DNA of 63,548 nucleotides, taken from the NCBI GenBank assembly GCA_964460345.1, contig CAYWRO010000013.1, positions 1 through 63,548 on the forward strand. The letters run 5' to 3'. The DNA comes from CAYWRO01 sp964460345. GTDB taxonomy: Bacteria > Planctomycetota > Phycisphaerae > Phycisphaerales > UBA1924. Each line of letters starts with the position of its first letter. The first letter of the stretch is position 1. A model generated the notes under the pieces. It ran no database searches. It was not told the origin of the DNA and saw nothing but the letters and a program-made list of their open reading frames with translations. Position numbers and translations under genes: made by a program. Of the stretch, positions 42,453 through 50,967 are shown in pieces.

Positions 42453-44120
42453 ATGTCTGAAGATCAGTTTGACCGGGAAGGGCCGGCGGGCTCCTCATCA
42501 CAGGATTCGGCGTCGGGCGACAAGCCCCGTCGCCGGCGTCGTCGCCGCCGCGGCGGTGGCGGTGGGGGGGCCGGTGGTGGTGGTGAGGGGGGGGCCGAGG
42601 GCGGCCGCGGCGACGGCCCGCGCGGCGAGGGGGGTGGTAGCGGAGGCGGTGGCGGCAAGAAGCGTCGCCGTCGCAAGCGCGGCGGGAGCGCGGGCAAGGG
42701 GGCGACCGGCGGCTTTGAGCGTCAGCGCTCGACCGAGCACGACGACTCGCCCGTGGAGTTTGACCCTGACATCTCCAACCTGGGCGACGCCTTCGACCTG
42801 GAGACGACGTTCCCGTCGCTCGGCCTGCGCAACAGCGTGCTGCACGGCCTCAAGGACGCCGGGTTCCGCCGTCCGACGAAGATCCAGTCGCAGCTCATCC
42901 GCCCGCTGCTGGAAGGCCGCGACATGTTCGGCCAGGCCAAGACGGGCACCGGCAAGACCGCCGCCTTTGCGCTGCCGATTCTGAACACGCTGGAGGCGGG
43001 CACCCCCTTCCAGGCCCTCATTTTGGTGCCGACGCGCGAGCTGGCGATCCAGGTCGCCACCGACTTCAACACGCTCGGCAAGCATACCCCCTTGCGCGCC
43101 CTGCCGGTCTACGGCGGCCAGCGCATCGAGGTGCAGGCCAAGCTGCTCGACGAGGGCCCCGAGGTGCTCGTGGCGACCCCCGGCCGCGTCATGGACATGG
43201 TCGAGCGCCGGTACATGCACTACGACAACCTGCGCTGGGCCGTGCTCGACGAAGTCGACCGCATGCTCGACATCGGTTTCCGCGACGACATCCGCCGCAT
43301 TCTCTCGGCATGTCCGAAGGAACGCCAGACGGTCTTCGTCAGCGCCACGCTTTCCGATGAGATCGAGCGCCTCGCCAAGCGCTACTGCAAGGACAATGTC
43401 GAGAAGATCGTCACCACCTCCGGCGCGCTGACGGTCGAGCTGGTGCGCCAGCGCCACCTCACCGTGGAGCGCTGGGACAAGAAGCGGCTTCTGGTCCACC
43501 TGCTCACGCACGAGGAGCCGGCCCTGACGATCGTCTTCTGCCGCATGAAGCGGACCGTTGACGACCTGACTTCCGCCCTGAACCGCGCGGGGATTCACGC
43601 GCACGCCATCCACGGCGATCTGCCGCAGTCCAAACGCACGCGCATCATCGAGCAGCTCAAGGGCGGCGACCTGTCCGTTCTCATCGCCTCCGACCTCGCC
43701 TCGCGCGGGCTGGATGTCGAGGGGATCACGCACGTCATCAACTACGACCTGCCGGAAGATCCTGACCTGTACGTCCACCGCATCGGCCGCACGGCCCGCG
43801 CCGGTCGCGAGGGGGTGGCGTGGTCGCTGGTGACGCCGCAGGAGGGGCCGCTGCTGACCGAGATCGAGAAGCTCATCAACGCGGAGATCCCGCTGCTTGA
43901 GTATCCCGACTTCCAGCCGAGCGAGCCCCCCGCCGATGAACTGCACCGCCGCCAGCGCGATGCCGAACGGCTGGCGCAGCTCGAAAGCGAAAACCGCTTC
44001 AAGTCAACGGCCGCGCCGCCGCCGGTCGAGCAGGCAGATGAGAAGAAGTTCCCCGGCGGACTCGTCCCGACCAAGCTCCCTCCCAAGCGCTTCGGCGGCA
44101 AAGTCCGCACACGCCGCTAA
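42453..44120 (+). CDS. DEAD-box-type RNA helicase with DEVD motif and RG-rich N-terminus
   Basis: The 555-residue protein unwinds RNA with ATP. Residues 26-90 are strongly basic and Gly-rich (runs of Arg and Gly), a likely RNA-binding tail. The helicase core has the Q motif (FPSLGLRNSVLHGLKDAGFR, PTKIQSQLI), motif I AKTGTGKT at 162-169, motif II DEVD at 266-269 in place of DEAD, motif III SAT at 297-299 and motif VI HRIGRTARAG. The C-terminus is short and basic. AAGG lies 6 nt before the ATG. Similar bacterial proteins act in ribosome assembly or cold adaptation and RNA decay. Confidence 0.92.
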   Translation: MSEDQFDREGPAGSSSQDSASGDKPRRRRRRRRGGGGGGAGGGGEGGAEGGRGDGPRGEGGGSGGGGGKKRRRRKRGGSAGKGATGGFERQRSTEHDDSPVEFDPDISNLGDAFDLETTFPSLGLRNSVLHGLKDAGFRRPTKIQSQLIRPLLEGRDMFGQAKTGTGKTAAFALPILNTLEAGTPFQALILVPTRELAIQVATDFNTLGKHTPLRALPVYGGQRIEVQAKLLDEGPEVLVATPGRVMDMVERRYMHYDNLRWAVLDEVDRMLDIGFRDDIRRILSACPKERQTVFVSATLSDEIERLAKRYCKDNVEKIVTTSGALTVELVRQRHLTVERWDKKRLLVHLLTHEEPALTIVFCRMKRTVDDLTSALNRAGIHAHAIHGDLPQSKRTRIIEQLKGGDLSVLIASDLASRGLDVEGITHVINYDLPEDPDLYVHRIGRTARAGREGVAWSLVTPQEGPLLTEIEKLINAEIPLLEYPDFQPSEPPADELHRRQRDAERLAQLESENRFKSTAAPPPVEQADEKKFPGGLVPTKLPPKRFGGKVRTRR

Positions 44121-44153
44121 CCACATCGCACAACCTCGACACCCCGCACTCTT

Positions 44154-44181
44154 CACTATCCACTGTGCACTATCCACTGTG
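44154..44181. repeat. 14-bp tandem repeat CACTATCCACTGTG, two copies
   Basis: Two perfect copies at 44154-44167 and 44168-44181, followed by a third partial CACT, sit between the helicase and SRAP genes. It is small and AT-richer than its surroundings. Confidence 0.7.
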
Positions 44182-44203
44182 CACTCCACCCCTATCCTCC
44201 CTC

Positions 44204-44956
44204 ATGTGCGGCCGCTACGTCCTCTTCACCCCCGGCGATGACCTCGCCCGCCTCTTCAACATCATCCGCTTCGAGCGCCTTCAACCCCGTTACAACATCG
44301 CCCCCACGCAAAACGCCCCCGTCATCCGTCTTGGCGCGGACGGCGTGCGTGAGATGGTCCCGCTTCGCTGGGGCCTGATTCCCGCCGCGGCGAGGGCGAG
44401 CGACGACGGCCCGCGACCCATCAACGCGCGCAGCGAGACCGTCCGCGACCGCCCCCTGTTCCGCGAGGCCTTCCGCCGCCGCCGCTGCCTCATTCCCGCT
44501 GACGGTTTCTACGAATGGAAGAAGATCGGCCCGTTCGGCAAGGACCAGATCCGCCAGCCGATGTTCGTCCGCGTCGACGAAGGAGGCCCCTTCGTGATGG
44601 CCGGCCTCTGGGAAGCGTGGCAGCCTCCCCCTCCCCATGCGCCCGACATGCCCGACGTCCCGCCCGTGGAAACCTTCACCATCCTCACCACCGACGCCGC
44701 GGCGACCATCCGCGGTCTCCACGACCGCATGCCTGTCATCCTCGACACCACCGGAGCGGGGGGGAGGGGGGGCGCGGCGGTGTGGCTCGACGAGGCCGCG
44801 AGCGAAGACGATCTGCTCGCCCTCTGCAAACCTGTCGCGGACGACCGCCTCACCTTCCACGCCGTGAGCCGCCGCGTGAACAGGGCGGAGGTCGAGGGCC
44901 CTGCCTGCATCGAGCCGGTCGAAGAAGCGCAACCGCCTCAAAGCTCGCTCTTTTAG
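44204..44956 (+). CDS. SRAP-family protein (YedK/HMCES-like)
   Basis: The 250-residue protein forms a covalent crosslink with abasic sites in single-stranded DNA and protects them. Cys2 after the initiator Met (MCGRYVLFTP) is the reactive residue once Met is removed. RYNIAPTQ, PLRWGLIP, INARSETV, CLIPADGFYEWKK and the His of LTFHAVSRRV are the conserved sites. TATCCT lies 5 nt before the ATG and no Shine-Dalgarno is present. An exactly placed start matters because Cys2 must be N-terminal. It converges with the toxin gene, overlapping its stop by 4 nt. Confidence 0.93.
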   Translation: MCGRYVLFTPGDDLARLFNIIRFERLQPRYNIAPTQNAPVIRLGADGVREMVPLRWGLIPAAARASDDGPRPINARSETVRDRPLFREAFRRRRCLIPADGFYEWKKIGPFGKDQIRQPMFVRVDEGGPFVMAGLWEAWQPPPPHAPDMPDVPPVETFTILTTDAAATIRGLHDRMPVILDTTGAGGRGGAAVWLDEAASEDDLLALCKPVADDRLTFHAVSRRVNRAEVEGPACIEPVEEAQPPQSSLF

Positions 44957-45471
44957 GCCAGCCCCAATTGCCGTACCACCTTCATCGGGATGTACAGGTG
45001 GTGGGGGTCATCGCGCAGCGCAACGAATCCATACTTCAGGTAGAACCGCTTCGCGGCGTCATCGATCGCAACAACCTCGACTGCATGGATACCGATGTCT
45101 TCGCCCACCCGGGCGATGCGGCCGAGCGCGTCGAGCAGCAGGTGTTCCCCAAGCCCCTGGCCCTGCGCGTTTCGGTCAACGGCGAGTCGGCCCAGATGCG
45201 CCACCGGCAACGGATACCTGGGCAGGCGCCGGCGCTGCTCATCCGTGAGATTCGTCAGTTCCACCGAACCCGCCGAGAGCGAGTAGTACCCAAGCACGAT
45301 CGTCTGTGCCGGCCGAACGGCGACGAAGGTTCGGCTGAAGCCCGTCCTTTCGTTCTGGCTCGCGTACTGCCTGAGATAGGCATCAAGCGATGGATGCCCG
45401 CACGCAAACGCCGCCCGTTCGTGCTCCGGGCGAAGTTCATCGACCTCCCACCGTTCGGGCTCATTGCCCAC
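44953..45471 (-). CDS. GNAT acetyltransferase toxin, TacT-like
   Basis: The 172-residue GNAT protein has the acetyl-CoA loop in LAVDRNAQGQGLGEHLLLDA (QxxGxG) and the C-terminal FYLKYGFVALRDDPHHLYIP. The N-terminal HPSLDAYLRQYASQNERTGF is typical of TacT/AtaT-group toxins, which acetylate the amino group of aminoacyl-tRNA and halt translation. It follows the DUF1778 antitoxin gene with an 11-nt overlap, the standard order for this toxin-antitoxin class. Activity of this copy is not known. Confidence 0.88.
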   Translation of the reverse strand: MGNEPERWEVDELRPEHERAAFACGHPSLDAYLRQYASQNERTGFSRTFVAVRPAQTIVLGYYSLSAGSVELTNLTDEQRRRLPRYPLPVAHLGRLAVDRNAQGQGLGEHLLLDALGRIARVGEDIGIHAVEVVAIDDAAKRFYLKYGFVALRDDPHHLYIPMKVVRQLGLA

Positions 45472-45745
45472 GGCGCGCCTTGTAGCGTTTGCCGGCTTCC
45501 TTCAGCGCGGCATTCGGCGCGCCGGACGAATCAAGCATCGTCAGGAACAATTCGGAATCGCGCGCCGACAGCGTCCGTCGGGTCTCGCTTTCGATCACCT
45601 CTTCCGCCGCCCGGATGAGCGTCGAGATCGCAAAACTCGAGACCGTCTGCCCTTGGGCCGCCGCGGCCCGCTCAATGAGCGACTTGTGCTCCGGCGAGAG
45701 CCGGAAATCAAGCCGGGCCGGCTGGGGATTGGGCAGGGCGCTCAT
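45461..45745 (-). CDS. DUF1778 antitoxin, TacA-like
   Basis: The 94-residue protein starts with a ribbon-helix-helix (ARLDFRLSPEHKSLIERAAA, TVSSFAISTLIRAAEEVI) and continues with a C-terminal tail that in the family wraps the toxin. It should neutralise the GNAT toxin and repress the operon. TACACT lies 6 nt before the ATG within a perfect palindrome (GCAGTG-TAT-CACTGC, 45750-45764), and no Shine-Dalgarno is present, so transcription probably starts at the ATG and the antitoxin could block it directly. Confidence 0.9.
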   Translation of the reverse strand: MSALPNPQPARLDFRLSPEHKSLIERAAAAQGQTVSSFAISTLIRAAEEVIESETRRTLSARDSELFLTMLDSSGAPNAALKEAGKRYKARRGQ

Positions 45746-45749
45746 ACGA

Positions 45750-45764
45750 GCAGTGTATCACTGC
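45750..45764. promoter_or_regulatory. Palindrome over the antitoxin -10 box, likely operator
   Basis: GCAGTG, TAT, CACTGC forms a perfect 6+3+6 palindrome 5 bp upstream of the antitoxin ATG. It contains the -10-like TACACT (minus strand, 45757-45752). Such sites are bound by RHH antitoxins in autoregulation. Confidence 0.6.
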
Positions 45765-45834
45765 GTACGGCAAAATGCCACACAATAGCCGGTTGCTTCT
45801 GGTTATCGGCCCGGCGAAAGCACCCCGCCCCCCC

Positions 45835-47022
45835 TCAAGTCCGCTTCAGCCCCTCGCGCATCATCATCACCTCGAGCGTCTGCACGACCAGGTCCACCTC
45901 CCGCGGCGTCAGCGAGTTGAAGAACGGGAGCGCGATCGTCCGCTGGCTCACGCTCTCGGCGATCGGGAAGTCTCCCTCCTTGTACCCGAACCGTTCTCGG
46001 TAGAAGGGCTGCAGGTGGATGCACGGGAAGTAGTCGGCCGCCCCGATCTCGTGCCGCCGCATCCCGTCGATCAGCCGGTCGCGATCATCGCGCGTGTAGT
46101 GTCCCGCCAGCCGCACGACGAAGACGAACCACGAGAACATCGCCTCGGGGTCCACCGTCGGCGTGATGATGTCCGCGTTGGTCATCAGGCGGCGTATGTA
46201 CGTCTGGGCCACATCCTGCCGGCGCTCCAGGATCTCGTCGAAGCGCCTCATCTGCCCGACGCCGATCGCCGCGTTCACTTCGCTGAGCCGGTAGTTGTAC
46301 CCCAGCCGCTCGTGATACAGCCAGCTTCGCCGTTCCGCCGAGCCGCCCCCCAATGTGCTCGGCGGGCCGATCGAGTCCACGATCGGCCGACCCTGGTTGC
46401 GCAGCGAGCGGCACAACTCCGCGAGGCGCGAATCGTCCGTCACGATCATCCCCCCCTCGCCCGTCGTGATCTGCTTGTTCGGGTAGAAGCCGAAGACGCC
46501 GGCGCGCCCGAAACTCCCCGCCGGCCGCCCCTTCAGTGTCGAGCCCAGCGCTTCGCAGCAGTCTTCGATCAGCGGGATCTCGTGCCGGCCCGCGATCGCC
46601 GCGTAATCGTCCATGTACGCCGGATTGCCGAACGTTTCGACCGCCAGAATCGCCTTCGTCTTCTCCGTGATCGCCCCCTCCACCCGCGCGGGATCCATGT
46701 TGAGCGTCCGTGGACAGATGTCCACGAACACGGGCTTGGCGCCCACATACAGAATTGCGTTCGACGAGGCGATGAACGAAAACGGCGTCGTGACGACCTC
46801 GTCGCCCGGGCCGATTCCCAGCGATTGCAGCACCAGGTGCAGCCCGGCCGTCCCGGAGGAGACCGCCACCCCGTGCTCACACCCGGCCCGCGCCGCCACC
46901 AGCGCCTCAAAGCGCTCCTGCATCGGCCCCATCGAGAGCCGGCCAGACATCAGGGTCTGCTGCACCAGGTGACACTCGAGCTGGCTGATGTCCGGGCGAC
47001 TCAGCGGTATCTCGTTGCTCAT
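45835..47022 (-). CDS. DegT/DnrJ/EryC1/StrS sugar aminotransferase
   Basis: The 395-residue PLP enzyme transfers an amino group to a nucleotide-bound keto-sugar for surface polysaccharide or glycan modification. Signatures: PLSRPDISQLE at the start, SSGTAGLHLVLQSLGIG, EDCCEALGS and the PLP Lys in FGFYPNKQITTGEGG. AGGA lies 5 nt before the ATG. No sugar epimerase or nucleotidyltransferase gene is adjacent, so the sugar is unknown. A frame 34 residues longer is not supported. Confidence 0.9.
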   Translation of the reverse strand: MSNEIPLSRPDISQLECHLVQQTLMSGRLSMGPMQERFEALVAARAGCEHGVAVSSGTAGLHLVLQSLGIGPGDEVVTTPFSFIASSNAILYVGAKPVFVDICPRTLNMDPARVEGAITEKTKAILAVETFGNPAYMDDYAAIAGRHEIPLIEDCCEALGSTLKGRPAGSFGRAGVFGFYPNKQITTGEGGMIVTDDSRLAELCRSLRNQGRPIVDSIGPPSTLGGGSAERRSWLYHERLGYNYRLSEVNAAIGVGQMRRFDEILERRQDVAQTYIRRLMTNADIITPTVDPEAMFSWFVFVVRLAGHYTRDDRDRLIDGMRRHEIGAADYFPCIHLQPFYRERFGYKEGDFPIAESVSQRTIALPFFNSLTPREVDLVVQTLEVMMMREGLKRT

Positions 47023-47184
47023 GCGATCCTCGGCAAAATCGAAAACCCGCGCTTGCGCCCGCCGTTGCGGGCGCACTGGGCAGGCAGGATTGGTCGAGGC
47101 GGACAACCGCGCCCCGCCTGCCACGATAGCCCCGCTCCGCGCATCGAAGCCTCTCCCTGAAAGGAGGAAAGAGGCGAACTCGTG

Positions 47185-48858
47185 CTACTCCGGCGCATCG
47201 GCCATGATCCGCGCCAGCGCCGAACGCCCCGCATCCCGCGACCGCAGCGCCAGCCACGCCGCCTGCACCCGCAATCCATCGTTGAGTTCGCCGCGCCCCA
47301 TCGCGATCCCGGCAAGCTCGGCGTAATCCTCCTCCGCCGGCGTCCCGCCCCACCGCACTCGCAGCAGCGACGCCATCGCCGCGCACGTCTCATCAGGCCA
47401 CGCAGTGTGCTCGAAGAGCGCCGCCCGCGGCGCGTCCGCCGCCTCCGCGGCACGCATCGTCCGAAGCGCGCCTGACAGCGCCGCCCGGATGAACATCGCA
47501 TCGCTCGAACCCGCCGCTTCCTTGAGCAGCCCTTCCAGCGCGGCCGGATCCCGCTCGGCCAGCAGCGCCGCGGCCTCGACGACCGCCCCCACGTAATACC
47601 CATCCTGCATCGCACGCTGGCCGGCCCGCAGCACCGCCAACTCCAGCGCCATCGCCTGCGGCGCGGGCAGGTGCCCCGCCAACTCCAGCACCCACGCCGC
47701 CGATGCCTCGTGCCCCTGGCCTGCAAGCCTTAACACCGGGTCAAGTTCCATTGTCTCGGTCCACGGCCGCACCAGCACCGCGCGGCCCGCCTCCGACATC
47801 GCCACCAGCAGGTCGCTGCCCGTCGACGCCATCGCGCCCAGAACATCCCCGCCCAGCCCGCGTCGCGTGCGCCCGCCCGGGTCGAAGCGCAGGAGCCGCG
47901 CCACATCCAGGGCCGCCAGCGCCAGTCGCGCCCGCGACGGCGCATCCGGCGCATGCTCCATCGCTGCCCGCCACGCCGCGCAGACCTCCGGGTCGTCCGG
48001 CGCAATCGACAGCAGCGCCCGCAGCGCTTCGAAGCGCAGCAGCGGGGGCGTGCCCGGATCCGTCGCGAGCTTCTCCAGCAGCGGACGGCCCGACTGCAAG
48101 TCGAAGCGCCGGATGTCGGCCACCAGCGTCTCCACGCCCGGCTCCAGATGCGCCGCCCGGGCCACCAGCCGCTCCAGCGGCGCGCGATCGCCCACGTGCA
48201 TCCCCGAAACGCCCTCGTCAGCGCCCCCAAGCTCAATCAGCAGCAGCGAGGCATAGACGCTTGCGATCGAATCCTCCCCGAGCAGTTCGCGCAGCCGGAA
48301 CGACTCCACGCGCTGCCCCGCCGCCACGAGTTGCCCGAGCGTGCGTGCCCGCACCAACGGGCGCAAATCGGGCCACCGCGACACCTCGCGCAAATCGTCC
48401 ACCGTGATCAGATTGAGTTCAATCGCCTCCCGCAACAGGGCTGCCCGCTCGTCGCGATCCGCAATGGTCTTGACCAGCAGCAGGTCCACCCGCGCCGGCA
48501 CGGACAACTCCGCCAGCCCAAGGATGCCATGCCGTCGCAGCGGGGATGCCGAGGTCGGCTCGCCATCCAGCCCCCGGCCCGGCGAAACGATCCCGGCCAT
48601 CTGCGAGAAGAACGGGCGCAGCGAAGGATCATGCAGCCGCCGCAGCGCAATGATCGCGCGCTCCGACGTCAGCGCATCCCGCCCGAAGAGCAACTCGCCC
48701 AGCAGTTCCGTGACGTCAGCCGTGCTCGCCGGTGCGATCGCCGGCTGCGTGACAGGTGCAGCGGGCGCAGCCTGCTCGCGCTCCGCGCCGGCGGCCCAGC
48801 CGCACAACGCCACGCACCCGGCCGCCGACAACAAGCTTCCATGCAGACGCGATCGCAC
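47185..48858 (-). CDS. Secreted alpha-helical (HEAT-like) protein, 557 aa
   Basis: No family is recognised. A signal peptide (about 1-25) precedes ~530 residues of short amphipathic helices rich in Ala, Leu and Arg, for example LLRFEALRALLSIAPDDPEV and AIIALRRLHDPSLRPFFSQM, which suggests HEAT or tetratricopeptide-like solenoid repeats. Exported or envelope location is inferred. The GTG start at 48858 is supported by TAAACT at exactly 6 nt upstream; no ATG fits. The gene is followed on the same strand by the DegT gene, with 162 bp between. Confidence 0.72.
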   Translation of the reverse strand: MRSRLHGSLLSAAGCVALCGWAAGAEREQAAPAAPVTQPAIAPASTADVTELLGELLFGRDALTSERAIIALRRLHDPSLRPFFSQMAGIVSPGRGLDGEPTSASPLRRHGILGLAELSVPARVDLLLVKTIADRDERAALLREAIELNLITVDDLREVSRWPDLRPLVRARTLGQLVAAGQRVESFRLRELLGEDSIASVYASLLLIELGGADEGVSGMHVGDRAPLERLVARAAHLEPGVETLVADIRRFDLQSGRPLLEKLATDPGTPPLLRFEALRALLSIAPDDPEVCAAWRAAMEHAPDAPSRARLALAALDVARLLRFDPGGRTRRGLGGDVLGAMASTGSDLLVAMSEAGRAVLVRPWTETMELDPVLRLAGQGHEASAAWVLELAGHLPAPQAMALELAVLRAGQRAMQDGYYVGAVVEAAALLAERDPAALEGLLKEAAGSSDAMFIRAALSGALRTMRAAEAADAPRAALFEHTAWPDETCAAMASLLRVRWGGTPAEEDYAELAGIAMGRGELNDGLRVQAAWLALRSRDAGRSALARIMADAPE

Positions 48859-48878
48859 GCGTCCAGTTTAGGAGATGT

Positions 48879-48975
48879 GGAGGTGAAGATGGTGAAAGGG
48901 CGGCCACCCCTCCTCGGGTCGGCCCTTCATCGGGACGCCGCTCCATCGGCGAACCCCCTTCACCTCTTCACCTCC
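48879..48975. repeat. Inverted repeat with GAGGTGAAGA words
   Basis: The arm 48879-48900 (GGAGGTGAAGATGGTGAAAG...) pairs with 48954-48975 (CCCCTTCACCTCTTCACCTC...) with a few mismatches, and an inner pair GGGCGGCC/GGCCCTT helps close a long hairpin. It lies between the dnaA stop and the start of the HEAT-like gene and may terminate dnaA transcription. Confidence 0.6.
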
Positions 48976-48982
48976 CCATCCC

Positions 48983-50539
48983 TCATCCCTGCAAAACCGC
49001 CATCCGGGCGCGTTCGCAGAGATCCCGCACCGGCACCGCCGCCAGCTCACCCTCCAGCGCACTTGGGGCGTCCTGCCTGATCTCTTCGGCCAGCCGCTTG
49101 CACGCCGCGATGATCGTCGAATGCGTCGGGCGACCCATCGCCCGCGCAATGTCCGGAAAGCTCGCCGTCGTCAACTCCCGAGCCAGGTGCGCCGAGATCC
49201 ACCGGGCCAGCACCACGCGGCGGTGACGGCTCCGGCCGCGAAACTCCGCCGGGCTCACCTCCAGGGAAGCGCACACGCCCGCGATGATGTCCTCCAGCCG
49301 CACCGGCCGCGAGGGCGCCCCCCCTCGACGCGAAGCCCCCGCATCACTGTGCGCGGCGTCCACGACCAGTCGCGTGATGTGCCCTTGCGTCCCCAGCAGG
49401 CGCGACACTGCCTGCACCTTCGTCACCACGCCTTCCAGATCGCGCACCGAGGCCGCCTTGCCGCCCGCCCCTCGCGCCGACGCCGCCAGCGTCACCGCCG
49501 CCTCATCGTCGATCGTCAGGCCGCGGCGGGCGCACAGCGCCTTGATCAGCGCCTCGCGCAGCGCGGTCTCGGGCGCATCGACACGTGCCACCAGCCCCGC
49601 CGTCAGACGCGACGACAGCGCCCGGCTGAACGCCCGGATCTCGCCCGGGTGCTCATCCGACGCCAGCACAAGCCGCGCGCCGGCCATCCCCGCGGCGTCG
49701 AACGTGTGCAGCAGCTCCTCCTGCGTCTTCTTCTTGTCCGCAAGAAAATGCACATCGTCGATCACGAGCAGGTCCACCCGCCGGCAGTTGCGCCGGAAGC
49801 GGTCGATCGAACCGGTCTGCAGCGCGGATAGGTACGCGTTCGTGAACGACTCCCCCGTCTCCACGCGCACCCGCGCCTCCGGATGCAGGCGTCGGAAGCG
49901 CTCCGCAATCCCCTGCACCAGGTGCGTCTTGCCCATGCCACACCCGCCGTGGATGAACAGCGGCGACATCGACGCCGCCTCGGCCGCCGGCGCTTCGGCC
50001 ATTCGCACTGCCGCCTCGTACGCCAGGCGGTTGCTCTCCCCCACGATGAACTCGTCCAGCCGGTGCATCCGGCCGGGCATCGCCCGCAGCCGCGTCCCGT
50101 TCGCCATGCCGCCGCCGATGCGGCGCACCACGCCGCCGCTCGGGCCACCATGCCGCCCCGTCGACGGCGCCGCCGTCTCGCTGGCCGGCTCCACGCAGAT
50201 GTTCACCGCCGTCCCCGGCCCCGCCACCGCCTCGGCCGTGCGCCGCAGCGCCTCGCCGAAGCGACGCCCCACGAGCGACGCCATGAAGGCATCCGCCACC
50301 TCCACCCGCAGTTCACCGCCATCCACGCGCAGCCGCGCACGCTGATCGAAAAACCGCCCGAACGCCTCCGGGCCAATGCAACTGGACAGCACGTTCTCAA
50401 TGCCCTCATCCGCCGGACCCTCGGCGCCGCGGCCGGGCCCTTGCGGGCAGGCTGTCACCGAAGCGCTCGGACGGGCCGGGGCTGAGTCGCGGCCGTTGGC
50501 AGCGCAGAGAGACATCGTCGCGTGACGTGCGTTCACCAT
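48983..50539 (-). CDS. dnaA: Chromosomal replication initiator DnaA
   Basis: The 518-residue initiator has a weakly conserved domain I (about 42-115), a linker, an AAA+ domain III with Walker A GGCGMGKT (198-205) and Walker B VDLLVIDDVHFLADKKKTQEE split near 255-275, and the DNA-binding domain IV (about 412-518). The signature helix reads PDIARAMGRPTHSTIIAACK; the usual RDHST is replaced by PTHST, so the Asp that contacts the DnaA box in E. coli is Thr here. The ATG at 50539 (or GTG one codon before) follows GAGGTG. dnaN, recF and gyrB are not adjacent. The upstream gap holds DnaA-box-like sites. Confidence 0.93.
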   Translation of the reverse strand: MVNARHATMSLCAANGRDSAPARPSASVTACPQGPGRGAEGPADEGIENVLSSCIGPEAFGRFFDQRARLRVDGGELRVEVADAFMASLVGRRFGEALRRTAEAVAGPGTAVNICVEPASETAAPSTGRHGGPSGGVVRRIGGGMANGTRLRAMPGRMHRLDEFIVGESNRLAYEAAVRMAEAPAAEAASMSPLFIHGGCGMGKTHLVQGIAERFRRLHPEARVRVETGESFTNAYLSALQTGSIDRFRRNCRRVDLLVIDDVHFLADKKKTQEELLHTFDAAGMAGARLVLASDEHPGEIRAFSRALSSRLTAGLVARVDAPETALREALIKALCARRGLTIDDEAAVTLAASARGAGGKAASVRDLEGVVTKVQAVSRLLGTQGHITRLVVDAAHSDAGASRRGGAPSRPVRLEDIIAGVCASLEVSPAEFRGRSRHRRVVLARWISAHLARELTTASFPDIARAMGRPTHSTIIAACKRLAEEIRQDAPSALEGELAAVPVRDLCERARMAVLQG

Positions 50540-50967
50540 CACACCTCATGGGGGCTGGCAGGATGTAGTGGCGCTCCGGGCTGGCAGAATCCCGGAATAG
50601 AGCGCGGCACCCTGGGGAAAACGGAACCGAGTCCATCCGCCCATCGGAAGCACGGGCTTTCTCGACCCGTCGCCGAGGCCATGGCGCACGCCTGGGGGGT
50701 GATTACCGCCCGCGTCTTGCCATCCAACCTGCCTCAGGGAGATCTGCGCCTCTCACCACCTCGGCGCGCCTCTCGCTTCCGTCGGTCGCTCCATGACCAG
50801 ACGGCCGAAGGGTAACGCAACTTCCCCCCGCGCTCAACGGGCAAATTGGGTCGGAGTTCTTCCACATCGGCGCTTGTCGTGTGATCGCCAGCAGTTGCGC
50901 GCGGAAAAAAATCTTGTCCACCTAACGCACTCTTGATGCGGATAACTCGTGGAAAACGCCCCTGCGC
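50540..50967. other. Gap upstream of dnaA with DnaA-box-like sites, possible oriC
   Basis: The 428-bp gap has no supported gene. Four 9-mers resembling the DnaA box (TTATCCACA) cluster at 50858-50956: TCTTCCACA at 50858, TTGTCCACC at 50914, TTATCCGCA (minus strand, 50937-50945) and TTTTCCACG (minus, 50948-50956). The last two match at 8 of 9 positions if A/T is allowed at position 3. An A-run (GGAAAAAAAT) at 50903-50912 gives a small AT-rich patch. Whether this is the origin or only dnaA autoregulation cannot be told. Confidence 0.4.

Noticed and set aside
42498..43946. Minus-strand open frame of 482 codons over the helicase gene
   Set aside because: Antisense of an unmistakable helicase with all motifs in order.
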